Assembly (NCBI GenBank): GCA_900312665.1
Contig: ONZQ02000007.1
Location: forward strand, 1,246,308 to 1,310,307
From: Cephalotrichum gorgonifer
Lineage: Eukaryota > Ascomycota > Sordariomycetes > Microascales > Microascaceae
Direction of reading: 5' to 3'
DNA: 64,000 nucleotides
Shown here: piece by piece, positions 24,223-37,368 of the stretch
How positions within the stretch are numbered: position 1 is the stretch's first letter
Layout of the letters: each line of letters starts with the position of its first letter
The notes under the pieces: generated by a model
What the model was told of the DNA's origin: nothing
Database searches by the model: none
Seen by the model: the letters and a program-made list of their open reading frames with translations, nothing else
Program-made: the position numbers and the translations under genes

Positions 24223-27200
24223 TCGTACATACATCTCGCCACCCAAGTATCTCACCCACTCCACGGTTACAGCGTATCGCGTGGACTCGTTCGTCTATTT
24301 GTCCCAGCATCATCTGCTCACCCGTCCTCGCAGAAACGAGGTAGGCTCAACCTCGTATTCAAGGGTGGGACCGGACATCACTGCCCCCGCACCCAAGGGC
24401 TTGGGGAAATACAAGTACGCATATTTCACCTTTCCCATCCTTTTGCCTCGCATCCCCCCCCTCCAAGTTATCAATCGCATATAAAGGTTCCGCAGGGTTG
24501 TGTGGAGACAGACCTGGATCTCACACCTATATGGGCCACATGCCACCACCACCCACCCACACCGCGCATCCATCCAGTCATATACTCCCAACGGCTCACA
24601 CACACAATATGTGGGCCCCGTGGATTGCCAGATCGAGCCAGGCAGCACTTGCCTATTATCAGCATCGGGCATTCGCCTGGCCGTGATTGGGTTCTCGTCT
24701 ACATTACACAATATATTCAGGGCCAAACTTCTGACGCCGGGCATGTACCAGCTGCATGCCTATCACACTTTTCTTTTTTTTTTCACCTCTCACAACATCT
24801 GGCGGAACACAGGGTGTTACAAGTACACCCCGGAGTTTGGTAGCATTTACATGGGCATTATGCTGAGCGAGACAAAACAGCCGCCGCTTACACGGGGAAA
24901 CCCCGCCATGGAGAGACATAGTAAACGTCCACAGACGTTCTCGCACAAGTACGCGCAAGCGCAAGGATCACCACCGCCGTCCTACCTTTGCTTTTTACAC
25001 GATCGATCTCCCCCATCCAGAAATGGGATCACGATCAACTCGGTCAAACCTAGCGATGACGTCCCCTCCTGCTTCTCGATCTTCTGACCTTCTAGACCCC
25101 GACCAATGCCGTTGCATGACTACGCCGCTCTCCTCTTCCACCTGCACAAAAGCAACGCTATTTCACATCATGGGCGACACGACTGCAAGCAGCCACTGGC
25201 ATGGTGCAGGTAAGTAGCATGGGCGCCGAGGGTGCAGCATATGAAAAGCATGCCAGTCTTTTTAGTGACGCCGCGGGACATTCCTGATGGTGTGATGAGA
25301 ATGGGACGGCGGGCGATGGCTCGTATCAGCCTTTTTTTTATTATGTCTTTCGGTATACTTCATCCCCCCGGAGGTCCAGACTTCTGCTGGGTGCTTTTCT
25401 TCTTCTTTCTTCTTCTTTTCCATTTCCTTTTCCTCGTCTTTACTTTTGTTTTCGAAGGATGCATTGTTTCCAAGGCTAGTGAGAGCTTCTAGGACTAGAG
25501 GAACCACTCGTAGTCCAATTACGTACTTGTAGGTGTAGTTGGTACGGCCCTTGTTCTAACTACTCGACTCAACTCGACTCGACCGGCCCATGTGTCGAGT
25601 CGTGTTTGGCACCATGGAATACGCTCGGTACTGCCAATGACATGTGGCTGCGTCAGCGGGGCAGGCTGTGTGGCTTGGGCTTGTTAAAACGAGAGGCCGG
25701 GCGGCGACCGACAAGTACAGTGAGCGCTCCTTCCATGCCGTACCGAGTAACACTGTAATACCAAGGTCGCATGTAATGTAGGCAGGTTGCAAACAGGAAA
25801 TCCCACGAAGTCTTGTCCGTCATGCAATGGGCGGGGTGCGCCTACCGCGGCGACCTGCCCCTGCTTGGCACTCAGGAGAAAGGGAAATTTGTCAGCCCGC
25901 TCGCTAATCGGGAAGGAGCGTCCAAGCCTCGTCTTGTCTCATCACATTCCCATCCCAACATGCAACATGGGCTATACTTGTATTATAGGTTCTTCTTCAC
26001 CGGACCAACAAACGGTATCAGGACAGAGTTGGAATCAATGCTCTCTCTGCACTACAACAACCGCATTCACCATGGCATGATGGATCATGCTTCCTTGGAA
26101 AGAAATAGACCCACGCCAAGTATATTATCCTTCCGCCTGGTAAGAAGCTTTGACCAGCTCCATCAAAAGAACATCCTTTCTCTCCTCCTTCTTCTTCTTT
26201 CTCTCCACGCTCGCTAAACCCTCCCTCCGTTTCTAGACTTCTTCTATTTTTGTCTCCCCCTTCCCCTCCCTCCCCCCCTGTACACCGTATCTGACCATCA
26301 ACATATACACCCCAGCCCTGGGAAGAAAGGGGGATGATTGCGTGGGAGGGATGAGGCCGTGCCCACCGGACTAGGGCTCCGCATCAGGCAAGTTCCAGGC
26401 CAACACCCTTGTCAAGCGCATCCTTTCCCGGAACCGGCCCCCTTCCCGCGAAGGGTGTGTGTGAAACCCGCATGGAAATAGGGAGCGCGATTATGGGTAG
26501 ACCATTATCCCTCGCGGACCGGTGAGGAAGAGTGGAGGCCATGCCAACCAATCTACCCGTGCGCTCCTCCCCCTCCTCGGGTTTGGCTCCCGGTGACACC
26601 ACGTCACCTTGCGTCTTTGGCCTCTTTTTTATTTTTTTTCTCGCTTTTCACTTTTCAGGCCGGCCGAGTGATGCTTCTTGGAAACCAACCAAACTACGAC
26701 ATTCACCCGTGAGCGAGGTCGGCCCAAGCGCCTCCCAAGATCAGGGAAAACCTGAGCTCCCCACGAGGATACCTCCACAATCCTCTATCAAGCCTGGAGT
26801 CCTCGGAGAGTATTACCACCGGTTGCACCCCGCACGAGCATTGAGACACGCCCAACCAGTACCGTTGTCGTTCCAGCACCGTTGTCGTTCCTAGTCAGTC
26901 CCGATCCCCGTGGTTACACTCCCTCTCCTCCTTACATGACAGCCCATAGGTGGAAGAATGAACGAAAGGTGTGTCTGTCCTGGAGGTTCAGCCGCCTCAG
27001 ATGCCCCTGTCCACTTGGCTGGGTCTTGTGTCCGGTGGAAGAGTCAGCAGGGGTTCCAACGTTGGAACATGGAAAACGAGCAAGCCAACCCCCGCGTATC
27101 TCCACCCATCCCGCCCCCCAACGCCTCCCCCCTAGTCCCAAAGCCCCCAGTCTCCTTGACCGCTTCTCCTTCTCGAAGCCGGGATTGAGAACCCCGAATA

Positions 27201-30200
27201 TGTTCCATTTGCCGTTGAGTACGTACCTCGCCACCTCCTTGCAGATACAGCTCCGGGCTCCGGGCAACACCGTGTCGACCCCCCCGCCTTCGTTAAGCCT
27301 GGGGGTTGGAACCATCCCCCACGCCGTCACAACCCCATTTTCTTGTGGGGGATGGGCAGGATATTGCCCGCTCCCTTGTTTGCGGTGAGCAAGGGTTTCC
27401 CGGAGGCATGTCTACTCGGGGCTACGGCGCCCTTGACCGATATCCCGACACGGCGGGGCCCTATCACGGAGCACACATCCATGTCATGTCTCCTGACCCA
27501 ACAACCTTTACTTTAGCACATTCTCCAGGGCTGGGACCCCCTTGAGTCGTGAATCAAGGAGCTTACGGAGTACACCTGCTCTCACGAGGATAAGGAGGGC
27601 TACGAGTATTCGCACTTGTATGTTTGCTTGGACTGTGTCTGAAATTGGACCCCTCCTGCTTCTAAGGTTTTTTTTTTCTCAGTTCAGCCTTTGATGCGCA
27701 TGGATGTTCCATGGCCGTTGCCAAAGGAGAAGTAGTCCACTACTGAAGCTTGCCCCTCCCTCCCTCCTTCCCAAAACAGGCAGTCAAGTGGTTCGGCAGT
27801 TAGCGGGAGGGGGGTGCCCAGACGGGACTCGACAACTCTAGCGGCGGGAAGATTGCGGACGGGGGCCGAGACACTTCCCGTTGCGTCTTGCCAAGCCCAC
27901 GCAAATGGGTTGTCTATGACACAGTTTAAACCCCTCAGCGGCCGTTCCGACACGTCAACCGGACCTACTCGTACAGGGGACCTTTCCAGCTGGGCTCTCG
28001 AGACGCTCCTACTGCACAGCGGTCTCGGAAGCCATGTTACCTAACAGTGTACTATGGCATACATTCGGTGTGATCCGGGGAAGCGGAGAGCCCCCACGGC
28101 CCCCCCGCGGGGTATGGCAGCAAGCCCTCACCGATACCCCATGCTACAAACCACGACGCCTTGTGTGTGCGTGTAAGTTGGGGGGCTAGGGTCGACGGTC
28201 GCCAGGGTTGTCTCACCAGGACTGGAAGTCGCCCCACCTCGTACACGTTTTATCGATGATCTTATCCAGAAACCCATGGTACCGTTAGCTGGGTCCCTAA
28301 TGGGAGGATGTTGTGCGGGGCGAGCCGCGCCGCCCTCATGGTGACCCACCACTTCGCATCCCGGGCCTAAAGTGATGGGGGGAGGGGGCGAAAAAAAAGC
28401 GAAGATTAGGGAAAGGTTACCCCGGTCTACTTCTGGGATCCTTCGGAACAGGAAAAGGTTGGCGAGACGGGGCTGGAATTAGCAGTTACCCGAGCCCGCT
28501 CACCTCCTTCCACCCCCCCTTCCCCCCCACCCCTCACCCCGTAGTTGGGATTGGGGTACCAGAGTTATATTTCTACTGCTAGCCAAGGACAGAATCCACT
28601 CTTACCGCAGGGTTACCATACCCTCAATCTTTCTATTTTCTGTTTGGTCCTTCGTCGTTCGTCATCTTAGTGGACCGCGAGTCATCCTGCAGATCGAAGG
28701 CATGCCGGTCCACGGTGCATTTCAGGTCACATGGGGGGGACTGGGGCAGGGAAGAGGATATCCATACAGGAGTCCGGTCGGCGGGAGGATATGATAGCTG
28801 TCCAGTAATAGCTACTACCCTTCTCCGCGGGCCGGCCTCATGTGTTGTTCATGTCCCCACCCTCGCCGGTGATCCATTCCTTCTTCTAATACCTTTTTTC
28901 TTCTTCCCTTGTGGCGGCGAGGTTTGGCTGGCTCCTTTGAAACCGACCAAGAAGAGCTTCGGAGGAGTGTTGCTTCTCCTTTCCACTCGGGTGACACGGC
29001 GACATGCGGATCAGAAGAACCTAGCATGTGGGATGTGACAGGCGCCACGCCGGACAGATGTTATGTTGTGGCACCAGTGAGATTATCGAGTCTCTCTCCA
29101 CACAGAGGGAATATCGTGTTCGTACGCGAGAATAGAGTTTCCGATCACTCAACGAAGGGGGCGGGTAAGGGGAAGGGCAGTTACTCGAGAACCTCTTTTT
29201 CGTGATATTGGTGAGTTAACTCCTTCCATCACATTGGAATTATCTCTCAAAAGGAAGGTATATATGGCCCTAACTTTTTCAGTCTAGATAAACCTACGTA
29301 TCATGCTTCTCAACAACGTGATCTGTGTGCTTCTCCTTCGCTCCATGGGATTGTTGTGGTAAGCTTCTCGCGGGCGTTCGTGCGCCTCTCTCCACCCCGA
29401 GGAAGGTAATCGTTGAATCATGGGCTGGCGGTGTCATGGCTTGCTGCAAGAAGGGCGCGCGAGTAGCGTAACGTCCCGCAGGTTTACTGGCACGAGTTCG
29501 GAGATCCTTTTCGTAATGGCATCCGCATCACGACGGTCCGCCGTGATATCGCGAAAGTGGATGATCAGGCCGCCACAGGGGTGTTCGGGATTCGAGGCTG
29601 TGGTTGCGTGGAGGTGCCTTGGGGAGGTGGGCGACAAGCTCCTTCCGCCCCTACCAGTGCCCGTACGGACGGATTATCTGGAAGGCTTCTCGGGCTGTGG
29701 TGGTACAGGGGATCTAGGTCTTCCGTCTCCCTGCAGTCGGGAATATGGAAGACCACGGCTCCCCATTCTCGTCCTTCGGGGGAGGGAGACTCGGGGGCCT
29801 GCATGGAGCTGAATCACTGGTTCACATGTCTGCCCCCTTCTCGCCTTTTCCCCCGTTCTTTCTATAGCAGAGGAGCGGAAGAGAAGTAAAGAAGGTAAAA
29901 GAGGGCCGGGGGCAGGTTGGCCTGAGCAGCCAAGCACAGTCTTATCCGATAGGATAGGTGAGGATGAGGGCCCCCGGTCCACGATGCTCGTCGGGGCAGC
30001 CGCCCGTCGAAAACGGGCGCATGTGTACAGTTGACTGCGTGTGTGTGCTTATGCGCGTATGCGTGGGTGTGCGTGGCCACGTCTGGTCCAGGTCCGAGTA
30101 AGTTGGTTGCCATTCCGGTGTAAGGTGCTCCCTGTGTGAGGTGTTCCCGAACGGCCGGGAGCATAGATGAACGGCCAGCTCAGATCTCGTCATGCATGCA

Positions 30201-31825
30201 CCGACGGAGCGAGAGACGCCGTTGCTCCGTTGTAGCATCGACGCCCCTCCGGTGAAGGCCATGTTTCCTGCCGCGACTTACATACATTAGGGTGTGGTGA
30301 CATACCGAATACTGAAACGGCTGATCCCCGTGACCTACCGCTGACCGACATGTGGGCACGGGTCCTTGCCCTCCCCCCTATCTCTATACTACGAGTGTCT
30401 ATAAGGGAAAAGGGCTGCAGCTATCCCATGCAAAGGTTCACGGGAGAGGAGGGTGGCACAGGTAGAGAGGGGAGGACTTGGGGGAGAAGGGGCCGGAGAG
30501 GGAAAGGGGGGGGGGGGCAGGAAGAAAATGCAGTTTATCGGCCATGCACGTTCCGGGACCGGGTGTGATCCGAGCTAAAAAGGGGGAAAAAAAGAATAAA
30601 TAAAAGAGAGAAAAAAGTCCCCACTGACTACTGCCGGCAGGCAACGTACCGGCGTAACATGTTGGCGATTTCCGGTTCCCTACGGAGAAAAGGGAAAGAA
30701 AGGAAAGGAGAAAAGGAGATCCCAAGTTCCCGCAGCCCTTGTTCGAAACGAATCCAAACAAAGGAGGATGATGACCGTTTGTGCGAGGGGAGGAGGGAGA
30801 GGGAGGACCGGGCGCGATGGAAAACGTGGTAGAAGGGCGAGGGATATATTCAGATGAATTTGGTTGGACCCATGTAAGAGCGTGAGAGGGAGAGAGGGGG
30901 ACAATGCGAGCATGGCTAAAAGTCTCCAGGACTTTCTCTTCGGAGCTGTTGGAAGTATACACAGGCACTTTCCTTCCGTCCGCATGTCTAGTGGCTTTTT
31001 GATATCGCGTTCAACCGCTAGGATCTTCGACGCACAACCAGGGGGGGTATCATTTTCCGGAAGTATAGGCAGGGGGTGGGCAGGGGGTCATGTCATCGGT
31101 ACCAAGAACCAGATATCGGGGGGTGGGCGAACCGGGGGTTCTATCAGATTGCCGGGACCCAGCGTCCCCGCGGGGCGGGACGATGCATGTTTTACCATTA
31201 GGCTAAATGTTCAGGGCATTTGATGGCATTCACACGTCATTAGAGGGGTGGGAGTTGTTTTACAAGTGTATCTATCAATGGTAGACGAATGGAGAGAGAG
31301 GCCGGTCGTAGGCAGGGGTGAGAGAAACAGGGGGGAAGGAGAGAAAGCAAGAGAAAAGGGGAAAGGGGGGAGGGGTGAGCCAGGGTTGATCTCTAGACAT
31401 GGCGGTGAGAAGAGATTGATACCAGACGCAACTATACGTAACATGTCACGTAGTGGTATGCGGATGGGAGAGTAGAAATCCTTTCGGGGTCGCGTGAGCG
31501 GGGAGACATTCGGTGCTTTGGGCAGCAAAGATCAAAGATGACAAGGTGGGAAAGGGGGTTAAGGTACTCCCCATGTCTTGGAAGGATGTTCGACGCGAGT
31601 TCTAGATCTCCCTCCAGACCGCAAGTGTAAATGTACTTATACGGGGGAAACAACTCGTGGTGTCAGTGCGGAGAACGAAGGGGAAGACCAGAAAAGAATA
31701 AAATGTAGAAGGGGGTGTGAATGTGGCGTGTGTGCGGTGAGAGAGGGCCGTTTTCGAAAAGGAAAGCTTCACGGGCGAGATGCTCCGGCGTTAACACGTT
31801 GGGTCTGGATATGTCCATGTGATAT

Positions 31826-31830
<5 letters not shown>

Positions 31831-31860
<30 letters not shown>
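31831..31860. repeat. (TC)15 microsatellite
   Basis: Fifteen perfect TC dinucleotides are followed by a C-rich stretch. It lies in non-coding DNA. Confidence 0.95.
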
Positions 31861-31864
<4 letters not shown>

Positions 31865-33243
31865 CCCCCTCTGGCAGTGGTGAGGGCAATGGTGGCGGCG
31901 AGGGCGAGATGTACATGTTCCTACCGGGGACTACATGTAAGCTTGGGTGGTGCGGGGTTGAGACCTGATTGTCCACCCTCAGCTGGAATGAATGTCCGAC
32001 CTCTCAGTTAAATATATAAACATGGTGGAGTCGGGGAGCGCAGCGTTGGGGAAAAAGTAAGGGGACAGGGGGAAGTTGAAAATATATGGGGAGGAAGGGG
32101 GGGGGGGGGCGGAGAGAGCTGATCAATGACGTAGTTGTGCCTATCATGGAGAAATGGAGAATGTGATAAAGGGAAAAGCTTCCCAAATCGGGGGTGGAGG
32201 GGTGATGGAGCTGGAAGACAAAAGTGGGTGATGTAATGGGGGGTTGACAGAGAGAGAGAGACAGAGAGAAGGTTAAGAGCAAGAAAAAGTTTGGTCAAAT
32301 TTCTTGCGGTGAAATGTGGTGCTTGGATCGGGCCTGGTGGGGCCGTCGCCCTTGGAAGCTCTGCCGTATTAATCCCCTATTACCCGACACGGAAGCCCCT
32401 GTTGCGGGGCGACTCAGCGCACCATTCGGGGGGGGAGGGGCCGGCAGCCTTGCCGCCAGCGGCCCCAGCTGTTGGTCCACGCTGAAGCCTCGGGCGGTCC
32501 CCCCTAGTAGCACAAACCACCCGTAACCATCGACGGGTGGGGCATCCATTCAGCCTCGTGACGAAATCCACACAGCCAGACCCAAACCAACAAACCGAAA
32601 GTGCAAAGAAAGGGGAATGCAGACGGCATCGTATCCCTCCATACGCCCAATTGTTTTCGATCCCTCGACCCCCCCGAGCCGGAGTATAACAGGAGACTGA
32701 GCCAAGGGTAATTCAAGGTTTGGCCCTTTTTCTTCGCGTTTGATTCTGCGCGAGAAATGTTCGGCCTAGGTGCTAACTCTGCTCTCAGCCACGCGAGACC
32801 CACGAGACGAGATAGCCCGATCGAAAGCTTCCCGCAGCCCGCGAAAGCCCGCGAAAGGCTGAACCCGCCTTTTTGCCACCCCCTTTAATTCAAACCGCGA
32901 CCGGAACGGGGACATTCGAGAATCCCCCCCAACTTCTACTTCCCAGCCCTACAATACGAACCGAACACCCGAACACCGGACGCGCGCCGGAACTCTTTTT
33001 ACCGAGTTCAGCTCCAGACATCCTAGCCCCAGACATAGACGAGATCCCTGGGCCCCGGGCGGTTTAGGTCGAACCTAGAACTCATAGCCGGACAAGGAGG
33101 GGGGGTTCGCGAAAAAAGGACGATTCGCCTTTCCGTCACCTGCGAGTTCCTCCTAGCTTAGGTACCTCGAGCTCGAGAGTTTTGAACTCCTCGAGCAGGC
33201 TGTTATTCTCCGTCCCCCGCGCCCTCACGCCATCCATCACATC

Positions 33244-33950
33244 ATGACGGGCCAGTCACCCCCGGCGCCGGCCACGGTGAAGATTCCCGCCCGCGCGGCG
33301 AGCTATACCCCCGCCACCATAGACCCGGAGCTGCGCTCGGCTATAAATGGGGTTCTTCTACAAGAAGGTCACGTCAGGACGTAAGGCATCCCATCCCATC
33401 CTCGTTGTGCTTCTAACGATGCGAATCTACTCTCTCCCACCTCGCCTACGCCCCTTTCCGCATTTTCCCTTTTCAACACCGCACAAGTACAGTCTTGGTT
33501 TCCATCCGAAGTTCCCACCCTAGATCCACTTCCCCTTGACATCCAACGAATGTTTCGAGATACTAACGACACCTCTCTGAACCCTCCCCGCGCAGGATCC
33601 AAGAACGCCTCCTACATGGTCTCAACGCAGACCGCGCCAACTGGCCCACGAACGTCGAGAACCACGCCCTCTCCCTCCTCCGCTCCGGCGAGGTATCCTC
33701 CTTCCCCGAGTTGCTGCGCCGGGTCCTAGTAGACGTCCGCCAGGAGACCGAGCAGCGCCGGTCCGAGGCCGCGGCCGCGGCCGAAGCGAACGGGTCCGGG
33801 GACAAGGCGAACGGGGAGGGGGGCAAGAAGGGGTCGAACGGGGCCGAGAAGAAAGCAGCAGGGGAGTTGGCGCTGCCGGAGAGTGTTGTTGAGGAGGCGC
33901 TGAAGGTCACGAGGGAGTGCTTGGATGATATTGCGTATCTGGAGAACTAA
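33244..33950 (+). CDS. small conserved-looking protein of unknown function
   Basis: Exons are 33244-33380 and 33596-33950, giving 163 residues. The intron has a GTAAGG donor, a TACTAAC branch site at 33561 and a GCAG acceptor, and the reading phase matches. Seen: a proline/alanine-rich N-terminus, then two helical-looking blocks. The first contains DPELRSAINGVLLQEGHV and the second WPTNVENHALSLLRSGEVSS, followed by PELLRRVLVDVRQETEQRR. An Ala/Gly/Lys/Glu-rich linker and a final helix (PESVVEEALKVTRECLDDI) end the protein. There is no signal peptide or membrane segment. I do not recognise the family. The good splice signals and the ordered, charged-helix composition support a real gene. A cytosolic or nuclear helical adaptor is possible but unproven. 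Confidence 0.72.
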
Positions 33951-35921
33951 GGGGAGACGGGGGAGGGGGGAGGCCTCACCTGGGGGGGTTAAGAGGACAA
34001 ATACGGGGGATGCTTTCTGCCGTGAGGTAGAAAGCCCGGGGGTGATTCGGGGTTGCTCATTGCCGAGGAACGAGCCCAGTCGTCGGTGATAGGCCGTGCA
34101 TCGCCGGCCCTGCTTCATACGTCCAAGTCACCAAACCGATGACTGCCCCGGGTGGGCCTGCTCTGCTCTTTCGGGATTTTGGGTGGGATGTGTACTGATA
34201 GTGATGGGGATTCTCTAGCCGTGGTACCTCGAACAAGAGGTGCCGGGCGTGTACTCTATAAAACATTACCTGCTGCTTCTGTACCTGTCCTGGACCCTCC
34301 CTGCGTTCTTCATGCATCTGGCTTCTGTCTCCAGAATCTCCACACTTGGACCACTATTCCTGCCGCAACGGGCAGCGGTGTCTCACTTGGATATCAACCT
34401 CGTGGCACCGGCGTAAACCGGCCGTTCCATGCCCCCTTTCTTCCATCCGTGACCCTGTTCTGCGGACGGCATGATTTTTCTTGGAGGGGCGTACGCCCGT
34501 GCATGTGAGATCCGACCCGGCCATCACTAGATCCGTCTACCCCTACCGTCCACCTGGGTCCGTCTCAAGACATTCTCTGAGGGATATTTCCATACGGTTT
34601 CTAAATCTCTCGAGGGCTGGCTAGCATCGGTCTTGCATCCCCCCCCAGGACTGGGAGCGAGTAGACTGGCCTCGCCCCTATGACCTCGCGTCAATATACT
34701 GCGGAAAGGCGAGACAACGTAATATCATCGAGACAGAAATAGGCAGACGGAAGGACGTCAAACGTGGGTGTTCACGATGTCCAGGAACAGCGACGTCACC
34801 TCGCAGGATCTGAGATCCACAAACGAGCAGCCCACCTACACAGCTTAATTGTTGCAGAAACAGCCAAATCAGCCAGATAATCAAGGCTACATGAAACCCA
34901 CTCATCGTGAGCAACAGTAAAGCAACCAAGAGGCAGAAATAGGAGGGATATATGGTCCCAAACCTCAATCTTTCAAGTGGATCCAGTTGTTGCCGTCTGG
35001 AATCAGATGCGCTACCACGTACCATTGTCTACATATTACGAATAGTAGCTATACTCACTGGCGGCGAATATCCAAATCCAACCATTCTTTAGTAGATATT
35101 GGGAACTCTTCCCGTTGAGGTCGGCAATATCCAGCCGGTAGATGCAACTTAGCAAATGCGGTTGGGATGGGAGGCTTGCCTCTAGGCGGACTGGCCAAAG
35201 ATCTGTCTTCCCTAACAAACCTTGAAGACCACAGTCTGCATTCGCCAGCTGCTACGAGGCAGCTTCCTAACGGGCATCATGGTGGGCCATCTACTTGCCA
35301 GAAAATATGCAAGAGCCGCAACCGGGTCATGTATCCATAAACCGGAGGCAGCAGAGACACGAGGCAAGGCTGGGCGTGGAAAGTATTCGGAACAAAGCTC
35401 CATTCATTCAAGCAGCGCATGGCACAGATCCTATTGGAACAAACATCGATTTAAGCACTTAAGCGAAACTGTTTGAACGAGTAGAGGTGCAAAGCAAAAG
35501 AGGCAAAAAGATACAGGTGGCCCAAACCACTCGTGTCACAAGTGCCTGATCCAGTGATGATGACAGGTGTTACATAGTCAAGTCCGTCCGTCAGTCCGGG
35601 GGCAGCGCCAGTCCCCAAGTTACGTACCTCAGCTGCCTGTTGTTGGGGTAAGTGGAAAGCATTGGAAGCTTCCACCTTGGGCAAAACGTGCTGGATTAAG
35701 TAAGCAATTTGGCCACCGACAGGTCCGCCAGGTACGGATCCACAGCTGCCCATTGGCCAGCCGCGCCGCCCCCCCAGCGGTTTCGCCTCTAGTTAACGCA
35801 AGGACCGGGAGCTGTGCTAACCTGCTCGGGCCAACCTAGGCTACATACATACATACACCACCACCACCAGCTGCTGGCATTCTATCACCTTCACCTTCCC
35901 AAACCTCCCCCATTCCGCAAC

Positions 35922-35930
35922 TTTGCCACG
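35922..35930 (-). promoter_or_regulatory. PACE-like element upstream of CDC48
   Basis: The minus strand reads CGTGGCAAA, eight of nine matches to the proteasome-associated control element GGTGGCAAA bound by Rpn4 in yeasts. It lies about 150 bases before the CDC48 start. CDC48 is an Rpn4 target in budding yeast; use of the element in this fungus is inferred. Confidence 0.35.
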
Positions 35931-35936
35931 GAGAGA

Positions 35937-35943
35937 TATAAAA
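35937..35943 (+). promoter_or_regulatory. TATA box of CDC48
   Basis: TATAAAA lies about 135 bases before the CDC48 ATG, next to the PACE-like element. The spacing fits a core promoter. Confidence 0.45.
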
Positions 35944-36078
35944 TCCTCCATCCATTTTCTCAACAACCCCTACCTTCCCGCCATCGCCCTCGCGTACATC
36001 TCTACGCAGTTACCGACACGCAACCCTTTCCACTTCACCCGTTGGACGATACAAGAAAACAAGACTAGACCGCCCAAG

Positions 36079-37337
36079 ATGTCGGACAGCAAGCCTGATC
36101 CTCACCACAAGAAGAAGGCCAACTTGACGTACGCCCTCGCTCCCCCCATCTCCCGCTCCTCGTTATTCGAGCCCATTCGAATGTTTTTTATCATGTTTGC
36201 TGACACGTTTGCAACAGCGATGCCTCCGGCGCCGAGGTCAAGGATGTTCGTCTAGCTCCCTCTCACCTTCCCCCTCTTACCTTCCCCCTCTTCAGCTCCG
36301 CAAACACGTCATACTAACTAAGTGCAGGAAAATGATGTCTCGACTGCCATCCTGAAGAAGAAGAAGAAGCCCAACCAGCTAATGTTCGTATTCCCTCGCC
36401 GGCTCTACCTTCCTTTCTCGCCTTTGCTCCCCGCTAACTGCTGATTCTTAACCTACAGGGTAACGGATGCCACTAACGATGACAACTCGATCATTGCCCT
36501 CTCCGAGGCTACCATGGAGACCCTCCAGCTCTTCCGTGGTGACACCGTCCTTGTCCGCGGAAAGAAGAGGCGTGATACTGTCCTCATCGTCCTCGCCGAC
36601 GAAGACCTCGATGATGGGAGTGCTCGCATTAACCGAGTCGTCCGCCACAACCTTCGGGTTAAGCACGGTGACATGATCACCATTCAGCCTTGCCCTGATA
36701 TCAAATATGTAAGTTGTCTCGCAGCATCTCTCTATGTTAACTACCCGCCCCGTCTCACACATGATTACAGGCCAAGCGCATCGCGGTGCTTCCTATCGCC
36801 GATACCGTCGAGGGTATTACCGGCTCCCTCTTCGACGTCTTCCTCGCTCCATACTTCAGGGAGGCGTACAGGCCTGTCCGCCAAGGAGACCTCTTCATCG
36901 TTCGTGGCGGCATGAGGCAAGTCGAGTTCAAGGTTGTGGAGGTTGATCCCCCGGAGTACGGCATTGTTGCACAAGATACCATCATTCACTGCGAGGGTGA
37001 GCCGATACAACGGGAGGACGAGGAGAACAACCTCAACGAGGTCGGTTATGACGATATCGGTGGTTGCCGGAAGCAGATGGCCCAGATCCGTGAGATGGTC
37101 GAGCTACCTCTGCGCCACCCCCAGCTATTCAAGTCGATCGGTATCAAGCCGCCTCGGGGTGTGCTCCTATACGGCCCTCCCGGCACGGGTAAGACTCTCA
37201 TGGCCCGTGCCGTGGCGAACGAGACGGGCGCCTTCTTCTTCCTGATCAACGGCCCCGAGATCATGAGTAAGATGGCTGGCGAGTCCGAGTCGAATCTCCG
37301 CAAGGCGTTCGAGGAGGCCGAGAAGAACTCACCCGCC

Positions 37338-37368
<31 letters not shown>

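Larger units (their letters stand above)
18301..33243. other. long gene-free stretch
   Basis: About 15 kb has no recognisable coding region on either strand. Open frames are mostly below 180 codons, lack family-like composition, and many start from non-ATG codons. The longest runs through a 9-bp minisatellite. Base composition looks balanced, not strongly AT-rich, so this is not obviously RIP-degraded repeat. It contains many TACTTGTA-type motifs, a 61-bp tandem duplication, the minisatellite, a (TC)15 run and plus-strand polypurine tracts at about 30430-30900, 31270-31420 and 32030-32300. Each noteworthy item is listed separately. Confidence 0.6.
33951..36078. other. intergenic and CDC48 promoter
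   Basis: No gene is supported between the small unknown gene and CDC48. A minus-strand frame at 34678-35025 has a hydrophobic stretch but no supporting exon structure. The last 200 bases carry a TATAAAA box and a proteasome-control-like element upstream of CDC48, listed separately. CATACATACATAC and CAC repeats lie at about 35843-35870. Confidence 0.5.

Noticed and set aside
24142..24843. 233-codon plus-strand frame, the longest in the gene-free block.
   Set aside because: Its N-terminal part is the translated 9-bp minisatellite and the rest is low-information; no start context or introns.
26882..27388. 168-codon plus-strand frame in the gene-free block.
   Set aside because: Non-ATG start, no recognisable domain, no splice partners.
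30438..30968. 176-codon minus-strand frame rich in Pro, Ser and Leu.
   Set aside because: Begins at GTG and simply reflects the complementary strand of a polypurine tract.
31145..31225. Minus strand contains TAGCCTAATGGTAAAA, like a tRNA-Gly D-arm, followed by a GC-rich hairpin.
   Set aside because: No T-loop (GTTCGA-type) or matching acceptor stem at the right distance, so at best a relic; not annotated as tRNA.
34678..35025. Minus-strand 115-codon frame with a long hydrophobic run.
   Set aside because: No homologous-looking motif, no supporting splice structure with neighbouring frames; length is within chance expectation.
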